Source: Gallionella sp.
GTDB lineage: Bacteria; Pseudomonadota; Gammaproteobacteria; Burkholderiales; Gallionellaceae
DNA: 34,020 bases
Direction of reading: 5' to 3'
NCBI GenBank assembly: GCA_029850565.1
Contig: JARCRR010000124.1
Span: forward strand, 1-34,020
In this document: one piece after another, positions 1 to 8,790 of the stretch
Numbering within the stretch: position 1 is the first letter of the stretch
Layout of the letters: every line of letters starts with the position of its first letter
The notes under the pieces: model-generated
Told to the model about the DNA's origin: nothing
Seen by the model: only the letters and a program-made list of their open reading frames with translations
Databases searched by the model: none
Program-made: the position numbers and the translations under genes

Positions 1-139
1 GGTGTGAGATGCGCACAACTGCTGAATGACAATCGTTGTGCCGTGTTCGGCAAACCTGAACGCCCCGCTTTCTGCGCAGGACTCAGGCCTTCAACAGAGA
101 TGTGCGGCGAATCGCGCGAGCAGGCGATGCAGTGGCTAT

Positions 140-175
140 CAAGCTTGGAGCTTGCCACACGACCCTCGGTATAAT
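140..175 (+). promoter_or_regulatory. Putative promoter for a leaderless DUF1289 transcript
   Basis: A perfect -10 hexamer TATAAT lies at 170-175, followed by six bases and then the ATG at 182. A start site about 7 bases past the -10 would fall on the A of the start codon, so the mRNA may be leaderless. A palindrome, CAAGCT-TGG-AGCTTG (140-154), covers the place where a -35 box would sit. No good -35 hexamer is visible at 16-18 bp spacing. The -10 is seen directly; the start site and any operator role are inference. Confidence 0.5.
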
Positions 176-181
176 CGCGCC

Positions 182-388
182 ATGTCACACAGCCACCCTT
201 TGTCACCTTCAGCCGAGGTTACTCCCGATTCACCCTGTAGCGGTCATTGCACGACCGTGTTGGGTGACGATGTATGCCGCAGTTGTCTGCGCACCTTCGA
301 AGAGATCACGCGCTGGATAGAGATGAGTCACGCTGAACGCTGCGCAGTGAACCAACGTATCGCAACCCTACAACTCAAGAAACACTAA
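182..388 (+). CDS. DUF1289 family small cysteine-rich protein
   Basis: The product is a 68-residue cytoplasmic protein of the DUF1289 family. It has the family core SPCSGHC...VCRSCLRTFEEI..W, with four cysteines in two CxxxC/CxxC pairs that look like a small metal site, and a conserved tryptophan in the helical C-terminal half. The biochemical role is not known. I start at the ATG at 182 because the family core begins soon after it and a TATAAT box lies 6 bp upstream. The longer in-frame extension back to base 26 encodes unconserved-looking sequence and would run through the promoter. The stop is 3 bases before uppP, so the two genes are probably co-transcribed. Confidence 0.8.
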   Translation: MSHSHPLSPSAEVTPDSPCSGHCTTVLGDDVCRSCLRTFEEITRWIEMSHAERCAVNQRIATLQLKKH

Positions 389-391
389 GCA

Positions 392-1219
392 ATGGACATC
401 ATCCTGTTACTCAAAGCCGCCATCCTCGGCGTGGTCGAAGGTCTGACCGAATTCCTGCCTATCTCCTCCACAGGCCATCTCATCTTGGTGGGCGACCTTC
501 TCGACTTCAACGATGAGCGCGGCAAGGTGTTCGAGATCGTCATCCAGTTCGCTGCCATCCTCGCGGTGTGCTGGGAATATCGCGCCAAGTTGGTATCGGT
601 CACAACGGGGTTGGTGCAGAAACAGGAGGCCGCGCAACGTTTCACCTTCAATCTATTCATCGCCTTCTTGCCGCTGGCGATACTCGGCTTGCTGTTTGGA
701 AAGGCAATCAAGGCACATTTGTTTTCTCCCGTCCCTGTGGCACTTGCCTTCATCATCGGCGGTCTCATCATCTTGTGGGCGGAGAAGCGCCAGCACACTG
801 AGCACATCGGCAGTGTGGATGACATGCACTGGAAGGATGCGCTGAAGATGGGATTGGCGCAGGCACTGGCTTTGATTCCCGGCACGTCGCGTTCGGGCGC
901 GACGATTATTGGAGGCTTGTTTTTTGGGCTCAGCAGGAAGGCCGCGACCGAATTCTCGTTCTTTCTCGCCATCCCCACGCTGACCATGGCGACATTGTAC
1001 GAAGTGGTGAAGTATCGCGACCAGTTCCATGCGGATGACCTCGGTATCTTCCTGGTCGGTTCCATCGCCTCATTCATCAGCGCCTTCATCGCGGTGCGCG
1101 GATTGTTGCGCTACATCAGCCGCCACGATTTCACCATCTTCGCGTGGTATCGCATCGCGTTCGGTTTGATCGTATTGATCACTGCCTATACGGGTGTAGT
1201 GAGCTGGTCGGCTGCATAA
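392..1219 (+). CDS. uppP: Undecaprenyl-diphosphatase UppP (BacA family)
   Basis: This integral inner-membrane enzyme removes a phosphate from undecaprenyl diphosphate, recycling the lipid carrier for peptidoglycan and other envelope polymers and giving bacitracin resistance. At 275 residues it is normal length for the family. The two signature motifs are present: EGLTEFLPISSTGHL near residues 17-31 with the catalytic glutamate, and the second active-site motif PGTSRSGATI around residues 164-173. Several hydrophobic membrane segments follow, up to the C-terminus. It begins 3 bases after the DUF1289 gene and probably shares its promoter. The 3' flank holds a small convergent ORF. Confidence 0.96.
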   Translation: MDIILLLKAAILGVVEGLTEFLPISSTGHLILVGDLLDFNDERGKVFEIVIQFAAILAVCWEYRAKLVSVTTGLVQKQEAAQRFTFNLFIAFLPLAILGLLFGKAIKAHLFSPVPVALAFIIGGLIILWAEKRQHTEHIGSVDDMHWKDALKMGLAQALALIPGTSRSGATIIGGLFFGLSRKAATEFSFFLAIPTLTMATLYEVVKYRDQFHADDLGIFLVGSIASFISAFIAVRGLLRYISRHDFTIFAWYRIAFGLIVLITAYTGVVSWSAA

Positions 1220-1227
1220 GCCGCGCA

Positions 1228-1344
1228 TCACCCCGCCAGTATGGCGAGGATGAACACGATGATGGCGATTTCGATGAGGGTGAGGTTGGAATGTTTCTTG
1301 GTCGAGCTGTTGATACGCAGGAGCAGCGAAAAAAGATTCCGCAT
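1228..1344 (-). CDS. 38-residue prepilin-like membrane micropeptide
   Basis: A short ORF starts with ATG at 1344 and stops at 1228, 18 bases downstream of the rhodanese gene on the same strand. A GAGAG ribosome site stands about 6 bases before the start. The peptide has a basic N-terminal stretch (RINSSTKKHSN) followed by TLIEIAIIVFILAILAG. This closely resembles the type IV prepilin N-terminus (FTLIELxxVxAIxGILA), including the glutamate five residues after the expected cleavage site. The Gly normally present before cleavage is replaced by Asn, and no pilin body follows because the ORF ends right after the hydrophobic helix. It could be a pseudopilin fragment, a small membrane regulator or chance coding. 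No known family is assigned. Confidence 0.45.
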   Translation of the reverse strand: MRNLFSLLLRINSSTKKHSNLTLIEIAIIVFILAILAG

Positions 1345-1362
1345 AGACGCTCTCGGTAAAGC

Positions 1363-1815
1363 TTAGCTCTGCTCCCAAGGCAGACCGGCTTTGCGCCAGC
1401 CGTTCACCCCGTTGCGCTGATTGCCGGTGCTCTTGTCTCCCTCGAACCCTTCCAGGATGTTATAGCAATCGGCATATCCCGCTTGCGTCGCAAGGGCTGC
1501 GGCCGCGTGCGAGCGCTGACCGCTACGGCACAGGAACAGCACCAGCGATTCTTTATCGACCTGCTGCTCCAGCGCCACCATGAAATTGGGATTCGGCTTC
1601 ATGCCGGGATAGCTCATCCACTCGATCTCGACCGCGCCCGGTACACGACCGACCCAGTCGATCTCGGCACGTGTGCGCACATCGACTAACTTCGCCCCCG
1701 GCGCGCTCTTCAATATCTCGAAAGCCTCTCCTGGCAATATCGCCCCTTCATAAGTAAGGTTGGCATCTTTCGCGCGTTGCTGCGCTTTGCTCAATATCTC
1801 GGTGATCTTTCCCAT
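1363..1815 (-). CDS. Single-domain rhodanese-like sulfurtransferase
   Basis: This is a 150-residue cytoplasmic protein made of one rhodanese domain. The loop FLCRSGQRS places the catalytic cysteine at residue 96, which would carry the persulfide. Upstream are the typical LVDVRTRAEIDWVGRVPGA segment and the conserved W-rich C-terminus (GVNGWRKAGLPW). The six-residue active-site loop fits sulfur transfer rather than phosphatase (CDC25) activity, though the donor and acceptor are unknown. The ATG at 1815 is chosen because an in-frame extension to 2184 lies antisense to the CDF transporter and has no family similarity. It is divergent from the CDF gene and followed by the micropeptide ORF. Confidence 0.9.
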   Translation of the reverse strand: MGKITEILSKAQQRAKDANLTYEGAILPGEAFEILKSAPGAKLVDVRTRAEIDWVGRVPGAVEIEWMSYPGMKPNPNFMVALEQQVDKESLVLFLCRSGQRSHAAAALATQAGYADCYNILEGFEGDKSTGNQRNGVNGWRKAGLPWEQS

Positions 1816-1893
1816 GATGTTCTTTCGTAAATGTTTTAGGTTTGATGCGTCCCTGCTATCCTGCGCACTCGCTTGCATACTATCCCAACAGCA

Positions 1894-3081
1894 ATGAAAA
1901 ATCACACGCACTCTCACGGGCATAACCACTCGCATGATAAGTCTGCCGCCTTTGAGCCGGCCCATCCCGTGCGTTTCGCCGCTGCCCGTAAAAGCACGTG
2001 GGTGAGTATCGTCATCAATCTTCTGCTGACGATCGTGCAGGTGTTGGCGGGCTTCTTCGGCAAGTCGCAATCGTTGATGGCGGATGGTCTGCACTCTTTG
2101 GCCGACCTGCTCTCCGACGTGCTGGTACTGTTCGCCAACCGGCATGGCAATAAACATGCTGATGCCAACCACCCTTACGGCCATGCGCGCATCGAAACTG
2201 CCGCATCGCTCATTCTTGGCGCCAGCCTCGCCGCTCTCGGTATAGGACTACTGATCGCCGCCGGGATGCGCCTGCAACATCCCGAACATGTTCAATCTGT
2301 ACATCCGTTCACCTTATGGGTCGCCCTCTTCGCGTTGGCCGCAAAGGAAGGCATGTTCCGCTACATGCTGGCCGTCGCTCAACGTGTACGCTCACAGATG
2401 TTGGTAGCGAATGCATGGCATGCGCGTTCGGACGCCGCTTCGTCTTTGGTCGTGGTCGTGGGTATCGTGGGTAACCTGCTGGGTTACACCTTCCTCGACT
2501 TGGTGGCCGCCGCCGTGGTGGGTGTGATGATCGCCTACATGGGCATCCAGTTCGCGCGTGATGCCTTGCTCGAATTGGTGGACACCGGCCTTGACGAGGC
2601 AGAAGTCCGCGCCATCCGTAACACGCTCAAGGCGGTTCCCGGTGTGATCGGATTACATGATTTGCGCACCCGCAAGATGGCGGATAACGCACTGGTGGAC
2701 GCACACATCATGGTCGATCCCAGAATTAGCGTATCGGAAGGCCACTACATCGCCGAGGCCGCTCGCGGAGCCGTATTGAAGGGGCATCACGTGATGGATG
2801 TGATGGTACACATCGACCCCGAGGACGACGCCCATGCCAGACCGAACGCCCACCTACCGCAACGTCATCTGTTGCTCGCCCATCTCTACAACCGCCTAGG
2901 CGAGAGCCTGCCTACCTCCACTCGTATCGTGATGCATTATCTGAACGGGAAGGTGGAAGCCGAGATATTGCTGGACACGCCTATCGACCTGACTGGTCTG
3001 CAACATAAATGTTCGGCCCTTACCGCTGACGATCCTTATTTCCGCCAGGTCACGCTTCACCAGACATTCGCACCAAAATAG
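1894..3081 (+). CDS. Cation diffusion facilitator family metal exporter
   Basis: This inner-membrane antiporter is predicted to export divalent metals such as Zn, Fe, Cd or Co in exchange for protons. It is 395 residues long, longer than the ~300 of FieF. A His-rich N-terminus (HTHSHGHNHSHD) probably binds metal. The membrane domain contains the CDF site residues MADGLHSLADLLSD in helix II and HARSDAASS in helix V. The cytoplasmic C-terminal domain contains GVIGLHDLRTRKMADNALVDAHI, followed by a second regulatory-like segment near residues 320-390. I prefer the ATG at 1894 over the TTG at 1873. Its stop codon lies inside a putative NtrC site for glnA. The metal specificity cannot be read from the sequence. 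Confidence 0.92.
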   Translation: MKNHTHSHGHNHSHDKSAAFEPAHPVRFAAARKSTWVSIVINLLLTIVQVLAGFFGKSQSLMADGLHSLADLLSDVLVLFANRHGNKHADANHPYGHARIETAASLILGASLAALGIGLLIAAGMRLQHPEHVQSVHPFTLWVALFALAAKEGMFRYMLAVAQRVRSQMLVANAWHARSDAASSLVVVVGIVGNLLGYTFLDLVAAAVVGVMIAYMGIQFARDALLELVDTGLDEAEVRAIRNTLKAVPGVIGLHDLRTRKMADNALVDAHIMVDPRISVSEGHYIAEAARGAVLKGHHVMDVMVHIDPEDDAHARPNAHLPQRHLLLAHLYNRLGESLPTSTRIVMHYLNGKVEAEILLDTPIDLTGLQHKCSALTADDPYFRQVTLHQTFAPK

Positions 3082-3085
3082 TGCG
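3069..3085. promoter_or_regulatory. Putative NtrC binding site upstream of glnA
   Basis: The 17-bp dyad CGCACCAAAATAGTGCG matches the classical NtrC operator TGCACC-N5-GGTGCA in 9 of 12 fixed positions and is symmetric as CGCAC-N7-GTGCG. It overlaps the TAG stop codon of the CDF gene and is centred about 85 bp before the start site expected from the sigma-54-like promoter. That spacing suits an enhancer. The presence of glnA, ntrB and ntrC just downstream supports the reading. Binding is inferred. Confidence 0.55.
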
Positions 3086-3135
3086 TCTTGCCTGTGCCGC
3101 GCCCCAATCGAGAGCATTCATAGGCGCGCCCGTTG

Positions 3136-3151
3136 TGGGGCAGATATGGCA
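3136..3151 (+). promoter_or_regulatory. Putative sigma-54 promoter of glnA
   Basis: TGGGGCAGATATGGCA has the invariant GG (-24) and GC (-12) dinucleotides separated by exactly 10 bp. It aligns with the enterobacterial glnAp2 promoter over most positions, although the -24 element is TGGGGC rather than TGGCAC and the -12 is TGGC rather than TTGC. The remaining leader to the glnA start is about 105 bases. A sigma-70-type start is also possible, since CACAAT at 3150-3155 could serve as a -10 box. Confidence 0.45.
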
Positions 3152-3268
3152 CAATGCGCGTCTCGCAGGATTCAGGGGGTGGCATAGTTTCTGCTGTTCA
3201 GGACTGGTCGCACCATTAAGTTCGTTTCAAAAACAGCATCGTTTAATTTTTAATTGGGAGATTCGAGT

Positions 3269-4684
3269 ATGTCTAAAACAGCAGCCGACGTTCTGAAGAT
3301 CATCAAAGAACAAGGCATCAAGTTCGTTGATCTACGTTTCACTGACACCCGTGGTAAAGAACAGCACGTTGGCGTGCCGGTCTCCCACGTTGACATGGAC
3401 AAGTTCGAAGAAGGTCATGCCTTCGACGGTTCCTCCATCGCCGGTTGGAAAGGCATCCAAGCCTCCGACATGTTGCTGATGTTGGATCCTGATTCTGCTT
3501 ATGTCGATCCATTCTTCGACGAGCCGACCCTTGTGATCACTTGCGACGTGATCGAGCCATCCGATGGCAAGGGTTACGACCGCGATCCACGCTCCATCGC
3601 CAAACGTGCCGAGGCTTACCTGAAGTCCACTGGCATCGGTGACGCCGCTTACTTCGGCCCAGAGCCAGAATTCTTCATCTTCGACTCCGTGCAATGGAAG
3701 ATCGATATGTCCGGCTGTTCCGTGAAGATCAATTCCGAAGAAGCTGCCTGGTCTACCGGTCATGAGTTCGATGGCGGTAACACAGGTCACCGTCCGATGG
3801 TGAAGGGCGGTTACTTCCCGGTCCCTCCGGTCGATAGCTTGAACGACATGCGCGCTCAGATGTGTCTGTTGTTGGAAGAGATCGGCATCCCCGTCGAAGT
3901 TCACCACCACGAAGTGGCGACTGCCGGTCAGTGCGAACTGGGCACCAAGTTCAATACATTGGTCAAGCGTGCTGACTGGACACAAGCTCAAAAGTACGTC
4001 ATCCAAAACGTCGCTCACCAATACGGCAAGACCGCGACCTTCATGCCCAAGCCCATCGTTGGCGACAACGGTTCCGGCATGCACGTTCACCAATCCATCT
4101 GGAAGGGTGGCAAGAACATGTTCGCAGGCAACGGCTATGCTGGATTGTCCGAGACAGCGCTGTACTACATCGGCGGCATCATCAAGCACGCCAAGGCATT
4201 GAACGCGATCACCAACCCGGGTACCAACTCTTACAAACGCCTCGTTCCTCACTACGAAGCGCCGGTGAAATTGGCCTACTCCGCAAAGAACCGTTCCGCT
4301 TCGATCCGTATCCCTCACGTCGCTAGCGACAAGGCGCGCCGTATCGAGACACGTTTCCCAGATCCATCTTCCAACCCATACTTGTGCTTCGCCGCACTGA
4401 TGATGGCCGGCTTGGATGGTATCCAGAACAAGATCCACCCAGGAGATCCGGCAGACAAGAACCTGTACGATCTGCCACCGGAGGAAGATGCAAAGATCCC
4501 AACCGTGTGTGCTTCGTTGGATGAAGCCTTGGCTGCGTTGGACAAAGACCGTGAGTTCTTGACTCGTGGCGGCGTGTTCTCTAACGACTTCCTCGATGCC
4601 TACATCGATCTGAAGATGGAAGAAGTGAACCGCATCCGCATGACGACTCACCCGGTCGAATTCGACATGTACTACAGCCTGTAA
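3269..4684 (+). CDS. glnA: Glutamine synthetase, type I (GlnA)
   Basis: This enzyme makes glutamine from glutamate, ammonia and ATP and is the entry point for ammonium assimilation; it acts as a cytoplasmic dodecamer. At 471 residues it has the usual GSI-beta length. Visible signatures are FDGSSIAGW in the N-terminal beta-grasp domain, FGPEPEFFIFD with metal-binding glutamates, the ATP-binding segment KPIVGDNGSGMHVHQS, and NRSASIRIP. NLYDLPPEE places the adenylylation tyrosine at residue 400, so activity is probably controlled by GlnE. The start ATG at 3269 follows a GGGAG site with 8-base spacing. An NtrC-like site and a sigma-54-like promoter lie upstream, and a strong terminator follows. 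Confidence 0.98.
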   Translation: MSKTAADVLKIIKEQGIKFVDLRFTDTRGKEQHVGVPVSHVDMDKFEEGHAFDGSSIAGWKGIQASDMLLMLDPDSAYVDPFFDEPTLVITCDVIEPSDGKGYDRDPRSIAKRAEAYLKSTGIGDAAYFGPEPEFFIFDSVQWKIDMSGCSVKINSEEAAWSTGHEFDGGNTGHRPMVKGGYFPVPPVDSLNDMRAQMCLLLEEIGIPVEVHHHEVATAGQCELGTKFNTLVKRADWTQAQKYVIQNVAHQYGKTATFMPKPIVGDNGSGMHVHQSIWKGGKNMFAGNGYAGLSETALYYIGGIIKHAKALNAITNPGTNSYKRLVPHYEAPVKLAYSAKNRSASIRIPHVASDKARRIETRFPDPSSNPYLCFAALMMAGLDGIQNKIHPGDPADKNLYDLPPEEDAKIPTVCASLDEALAALDKDREFLTRGGVFSNDFLDAYIDLKMEEVNRIRMTTHPVEFDMYYSL

Positions 4685-4704
4685 GCGATACCGCAGGTAA
4701 TGAG

Positions 4705-4734
4705 AACGGAGCCCTGGTGGCTCCGTTTTCTTTT
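4705..4734 (+). terminator. Rho-independent terminator after glnA
   Basis: A perfect 9-bp stem, AACGGAGCC (4705-4713) pairing with GGCTCCGTT (4719-4727), encloses a 5-base loop and is followed by TTCTTTT. It lies 20 bases after the glnA stop, so glnA is probably transcribed largely on its own, with ntrBC expressed from a separate or read-through transcript. Confidence 0.9.
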
Positions 4735-4814
4735 GCGGGAACCGCGTGCGGCCGGTGTTTGTCACATGTGCGGCCTTAACCTATACTCCCGCCATCATTT
4801 TGCAGGGTACGACC

Positions 4815-5303
4815 ATGAATCTATTTCGTCTGACGATGTTGTGTAGCGCGTTTGTTTTCGCCAGCACGGCGCAAGCAGAGATATACAAGCGTGTGGATAA
4901 AGACGGTCACGTGACTTATTCGAGTGCACCGATCAAAGGCGCAAAAAAACTCCAACTCGAACCGTTGCCTACCATGACTGCACAGCCTATACCGCCCAAG
5001 GCTCGCAACAATAACGAATCATCATCGGAATTCCGCGTGAACTCCGAAACGCAAACCCGCCGCGACGATACACGTCGCAAGATATTGGAAGATGAACTCG
5101 CCACCGAAGAAAAGCTGCTAGATGATGCACGCGCAAAACTGAAAGAGGCGGAAGACAACCCCGAAGTATTCAAAACCTCTACCGGTCAGACTCTTCGTAA
5201 CGTCGCAAAATATGATGAAAAGGTCAATGCTGCACAGGACGACGTGAAAGGCCACGAGAAGAACATCCAAGCGTTAAAGACCGAGCTCTCCAACCTGAAG
5301 TGA
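4815..5303 (+). CDS. Secreted DUF4124 domain protein with coiled coil
   Basis: The product is 162 residues with a cleavable signal peptide (MNLFRLTMLCSAFVFASTAQA, cleavage before EIY). A DUF4124 domain follows directly (EIYKRVDKDGHVTYSSAPI), then a proline-rich linker, and then a charged helical region from about residue 85 to the end that is probably a coiled coil (EDELATEEKLLDDARAKLKEAE). It is predicted to be periplasmic; the function of DUF4124 proteins is not established. The ATG at 4815 is chosen because the signal peptide begins there and an AGGG site stands upstream. Such proteins commonly sit between glnA and ntrB in betaproteobacteria (from memory). It lies downstream of the glnA terminator, so it needs its own promoter or read-through. 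Confidence 0.85.
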   Translation: MNLFRLTMLCSAFVFASTAQAEIYKRVDKDGHVTYSSAPIKGAKKLQLEPLPTMTAQPIPPKARNNNESSSEFRVNSETQTRRDDTRRKILEDELATEEKLLDDARAKLKEAEDNPEVFKTSTGQTLRNVAKYDEKVNAAQDDVKGHEKNIQALKTELSNLK

Positions 5304-5341
5304 CCTCTTTCGTTGGCATGTTTTCTGCTCATTAGACTCAC

Positions 5342-6397
5342 ATGCCAAGTTCAACACTCCCTTCGCTAGAACATCTTTCCACCGCAGTCGTCCTGCTGGA
5401 CGATCAATCGCGCATCGCCTATCTCAATCCGGCGGCGGAACACCTGTTCGCAGTGAGCCATAGCAACCTGCTTGGTCATCCTTTGCAGCACGCTTTCAAC
5501 CATGCTGACCAATTGTGGGCTGCCATGCAATCAGCATTGTCCAGCAATGCCAGCCATATCGAACATGACATGATGTTGGGTACGCACACATTGCCTAACA
5601 AGCTGCATCTGAGTTGCACGGTGACGCCGATACATCTGGATCAGTTCGCTTTGCTACTGGAGTTCCACACCATCGACCGCCCGTTGAAGATGGCGCGCGA
5701 AGAGCAGATGCTGGACCAGACACAGGCCAACCGTATGCTGCTGCGCAATCTGGCACACGAGATCAAGAATCCGCTGGGCGGCATACGCGGTGCTGCACAG
5801 TTGCTGGAACAGGAGTTGGAGAAGCCGGCACTGCGCGAATACACCCAAGTCGTCATCCAAGAAGCGGATCGTCTGCGCTCGCTCATGGAGAAACTGCTCA
5901 CGCCGCAACATGTGCCCCATTTTAGTGCGCTCAATATCCATGAGGTGTTGGAGCGTGTACGCAGCGTCGTTCTTGCCGAATTACCCGAAGGCTTGCTCAT
6001 CCAGCGCGACTACGATTTGAGTCTGCCGGATCTGCACGGCGACAAGGAGCAGTTGATACAAGTTGTGCTCAACATCGTGCGCAATGCGGCACAGGCGATG
6101 AAAGGCCACGGCACCATCACCTTCCGCACCCGCATCTCGCGCCAGGTCACCTTGATGAAGAAGCGCCATCGCCTTGCCATCGCGGTACAGATCACCGACA
6201 ACGGCCCCGGTATTCCCGGGCATCTGCGCGACAAGATCTTCTATCCGCTGGTCTCTGGTCGTGCCGACGGACACGGGTTAGGGCTCACGCTGGCGCAAGA
6301 TTTTGTCAGCCAACATCAAGGTAGTATCGAATTCGAAAGCGAACCGGGGCGCACTTGTTTCACAGTGATGCTTCCGCTCACGAACATGGAAAAATAA
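5342..6397 (+). CDS. glnL: Nitrogen regulation sensor kinase NtrB (GlnL)
   Basis: This cytoplasmic histidine kinase/phosphatase phosphorylates NtrC when nitrogen is scarce and, bound by a PII protein, dephosphorylates it when nitrogen is plentiful. The 351 residues comprise an N-terminal PAS domain (residues ~10-115; IAYLNPAAEHLF), an H box NLAHEIKNPLGG with the phosphorylated His at 139 (the same position as in E. coli), an N box NIVRNAAQAM, and the ATP-binding G boxes TDNGPGIP and GHGLGLTLAQ. No membrane segment is present, as expected for NtrB. The ribosome site before the ATG is weak. It is followed by a 141-bp palindromic element and then ntrC. Confidence 0.96.
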   Translation: MPSSTLPSLEHLSTAVVLLDDQSRIAYLNPAAEHLFAVSHSNLLGHPLQHAFNHADQLWAAMQSALSSNASHIEHDMMLGTHTLPNKLHLSCTVTPIHLDQFALLLEFHTIDRPLKMAREEQMLDQTQANRMLLRNLAHEIKNPLGGIRGAAQLLEQELEKPALREYTQVVIQEADRLRSLMEKLLTPQHVPHFSALNIHEVLERVRSVVLAELPEGLLIQRDYDLSLPDLHGDKEQLIQVVLNIVRNAAQAMKGHGTITFRTRISRQVTLMKKRHRLAIAVQITDNGPGIPGHLRDKIFYPLVSGRADGHGLGLTLAQDFVSQHQGSIEFESEPGRTCFTVMLPLTNMEK

Positions 6398-6401
6398 TGA
6401 C

Positions 6402-6542
6402 GGCCACCTCTAAAAATCCAAATTTCGTCGCAATACTGCGTTGCTCACAAAAAATCACTCCTTACATATCGGGCATATGCCGCGTCGCAATTTTTTGCTC
6501 GCGCCTTGTCTTGCTTAGAACTTTAAATTTTTCGAGGTAGCC
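6402..6542. repeat. 141-bp near-palindromic intergenic element between ntrB and ntrC
   Basis: This gap is one imperfect palindrome centred at 6472. The outer left arm starts GGCCACCTCTAAAAAT (6402-6417). The reverse complement of the right end reads GGCTACCTCGAAAAAT, with two mismatches in 16. Pairing continues inward less perfectly, and the exact centre is CATAT-CGGGC-ATATG (6465-6479). It contains no ORF. The architecture suggests a non-autonomous miniature inverted-repeat element. The GAGG serving as the ntrC ribosome site lies inside the right arm. I believe similar sequences are common in intergenic regions of Nitrosomonadales, but this is from memory and unchecked. Confidence 0.7.
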
Positions 6543-6544
6543 TC

Positions 6545-7945
<1,401 letters not shown>

Positions 7946-7947
7946 GG

Positions 7948-8790
7948 CTAGCGTTTCTTACCTGCCTTCTTCCACACACCCGTGATGGGCTGCTGATCCT
8001 TGCTCTCACCCAAGATGGACAGACCATACATCTCCGAAAGCGTGCGTAGCAGCGTGTAGTGGTTGATGCGCTGCGCTGGCTTACCCGGCTTCACCATCTC
8101 ACCCACAAAGATCGTCGCGATACGATTCCCTTCGCGGCCATCATCTTCGTCGAAGGTGACTATGAGCAGACTGTTGTGTGTCATCGCCCACTGCGCATAA
8201 GCCTCGATGTTTTGTTTCAGCCACGCATCCCCTTCCTCAATGCTGCCATCATGCATGTCGTTGCGCTGATCGGGCACCACCAGAGATACGGTCGGTAGTT
8301 GCGAAAAATCTTGCGGGAACGCCGTGAAGGGTTGGTTGAATGCGGCCAGCTCTTTCCAATTCGCTGCAGGATTATGTTTGCGCATGTACGCACCGTAGCG
8401 ACACCCTTCGTAGCCCGCCTCGGGCAGTGACTCCGAATAGCTGACGAAGCCCAACCCTTTCTCGATAAGCGCCCCACCCAGATTCTCGCCCTTCAATTCG
8501 AGCGGGCAGGCGTTGCTGCTGATGCCGCGCGTCGTGCCGGAGAACAGCGCGAGATAGTTAGGCTGACTGGGATGGGTGACGCCATACGAGTTGGTGAACA
8601 GCACACCGCGTTGCGCGAGGGCATTGATGTAAGGCGCATCAGCATTACCGATGATCTTGGAATAGCCCCGATTCTCTTCCACCACGATGACGATGTGATC
8701 GGGGCGCGGCAAAGTGATTTCTGCCGCAATAGCCGATTGAGCGACACAAAAAAACGCAAACGCGAACAGCGACTTCACGAACTCACTCAT
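7948..8790 (-). CDS. Secreted phosphoesterase, acid phosphatase/phospholipase C family
   Basis: This is a 280-residue exported hydrolase of the alkaline-phosphatase superfamily (PF04185-type, AcpA/PLC-like). It has a signal peptide (MSEFVKSLFAFAFFCVAQSAIAA), then the metal-site start HIVIVVEENRGYSKIIG. Next comes the nucleophile-region THPSQPNYLALFSG, and then NDMHDGSIEEGDAWL and LIVTFDEDDG near the C-terminus, which carry further metal ligands. It probably releases phosphate from phosphoesters in the periplasm or outside the cell; the substrate is unknown. I start at the ATG at 8790 because the signal peptide begins there; it overlaps the preceding small gene by 8 bases, suggesting one operon. 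Confidence 0.85.
   Translation of the reverse strand: MSEFVKSLFAFAFFCVAQSAIAAEITLPRPDHIVIVVEENRGYSKIIGNADAPYINALAQRGVLFTNSYGVTHPSQPNYLALFSGTTRGISSNACPLELKGENLGGALIEKGLGFVSYSESLPEAGYEGCRYGAYMRKHNPAANWKELAAFNQPFTAFPQDFSQLPTVSLVVPDQRNDMHDGSIEEGDAWLKQNIEAYAQWAMTHNSLLIVTFDEDDGREGNRIATIFVGEMVKPGKPAQRINHYTLLRTLSEMYGLSILGESKDQQPITGVWKKAGKKR

Noticed and set aside
26..181. N-terminal extension of the DUF1289 protein
   Set aside because: The extra 52 residues are not family-like and run through a perfect TATAAT box.
3150..3165. TGGCAC at 3147-3152 as the -24 box of a sigma-54 promoter
   Set aside because: The hexamer fits, but no GC-containing -12 element lies at the required spacing; the register at 3136-3151 has both invariant dinucleotides.
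3332..4765. 477-codon open frame antisense to glnA
   Set aside because: It mirrors the glnA reading frame; the protein has no family features. Strong codon bias in glnA removes stops on the other strand.
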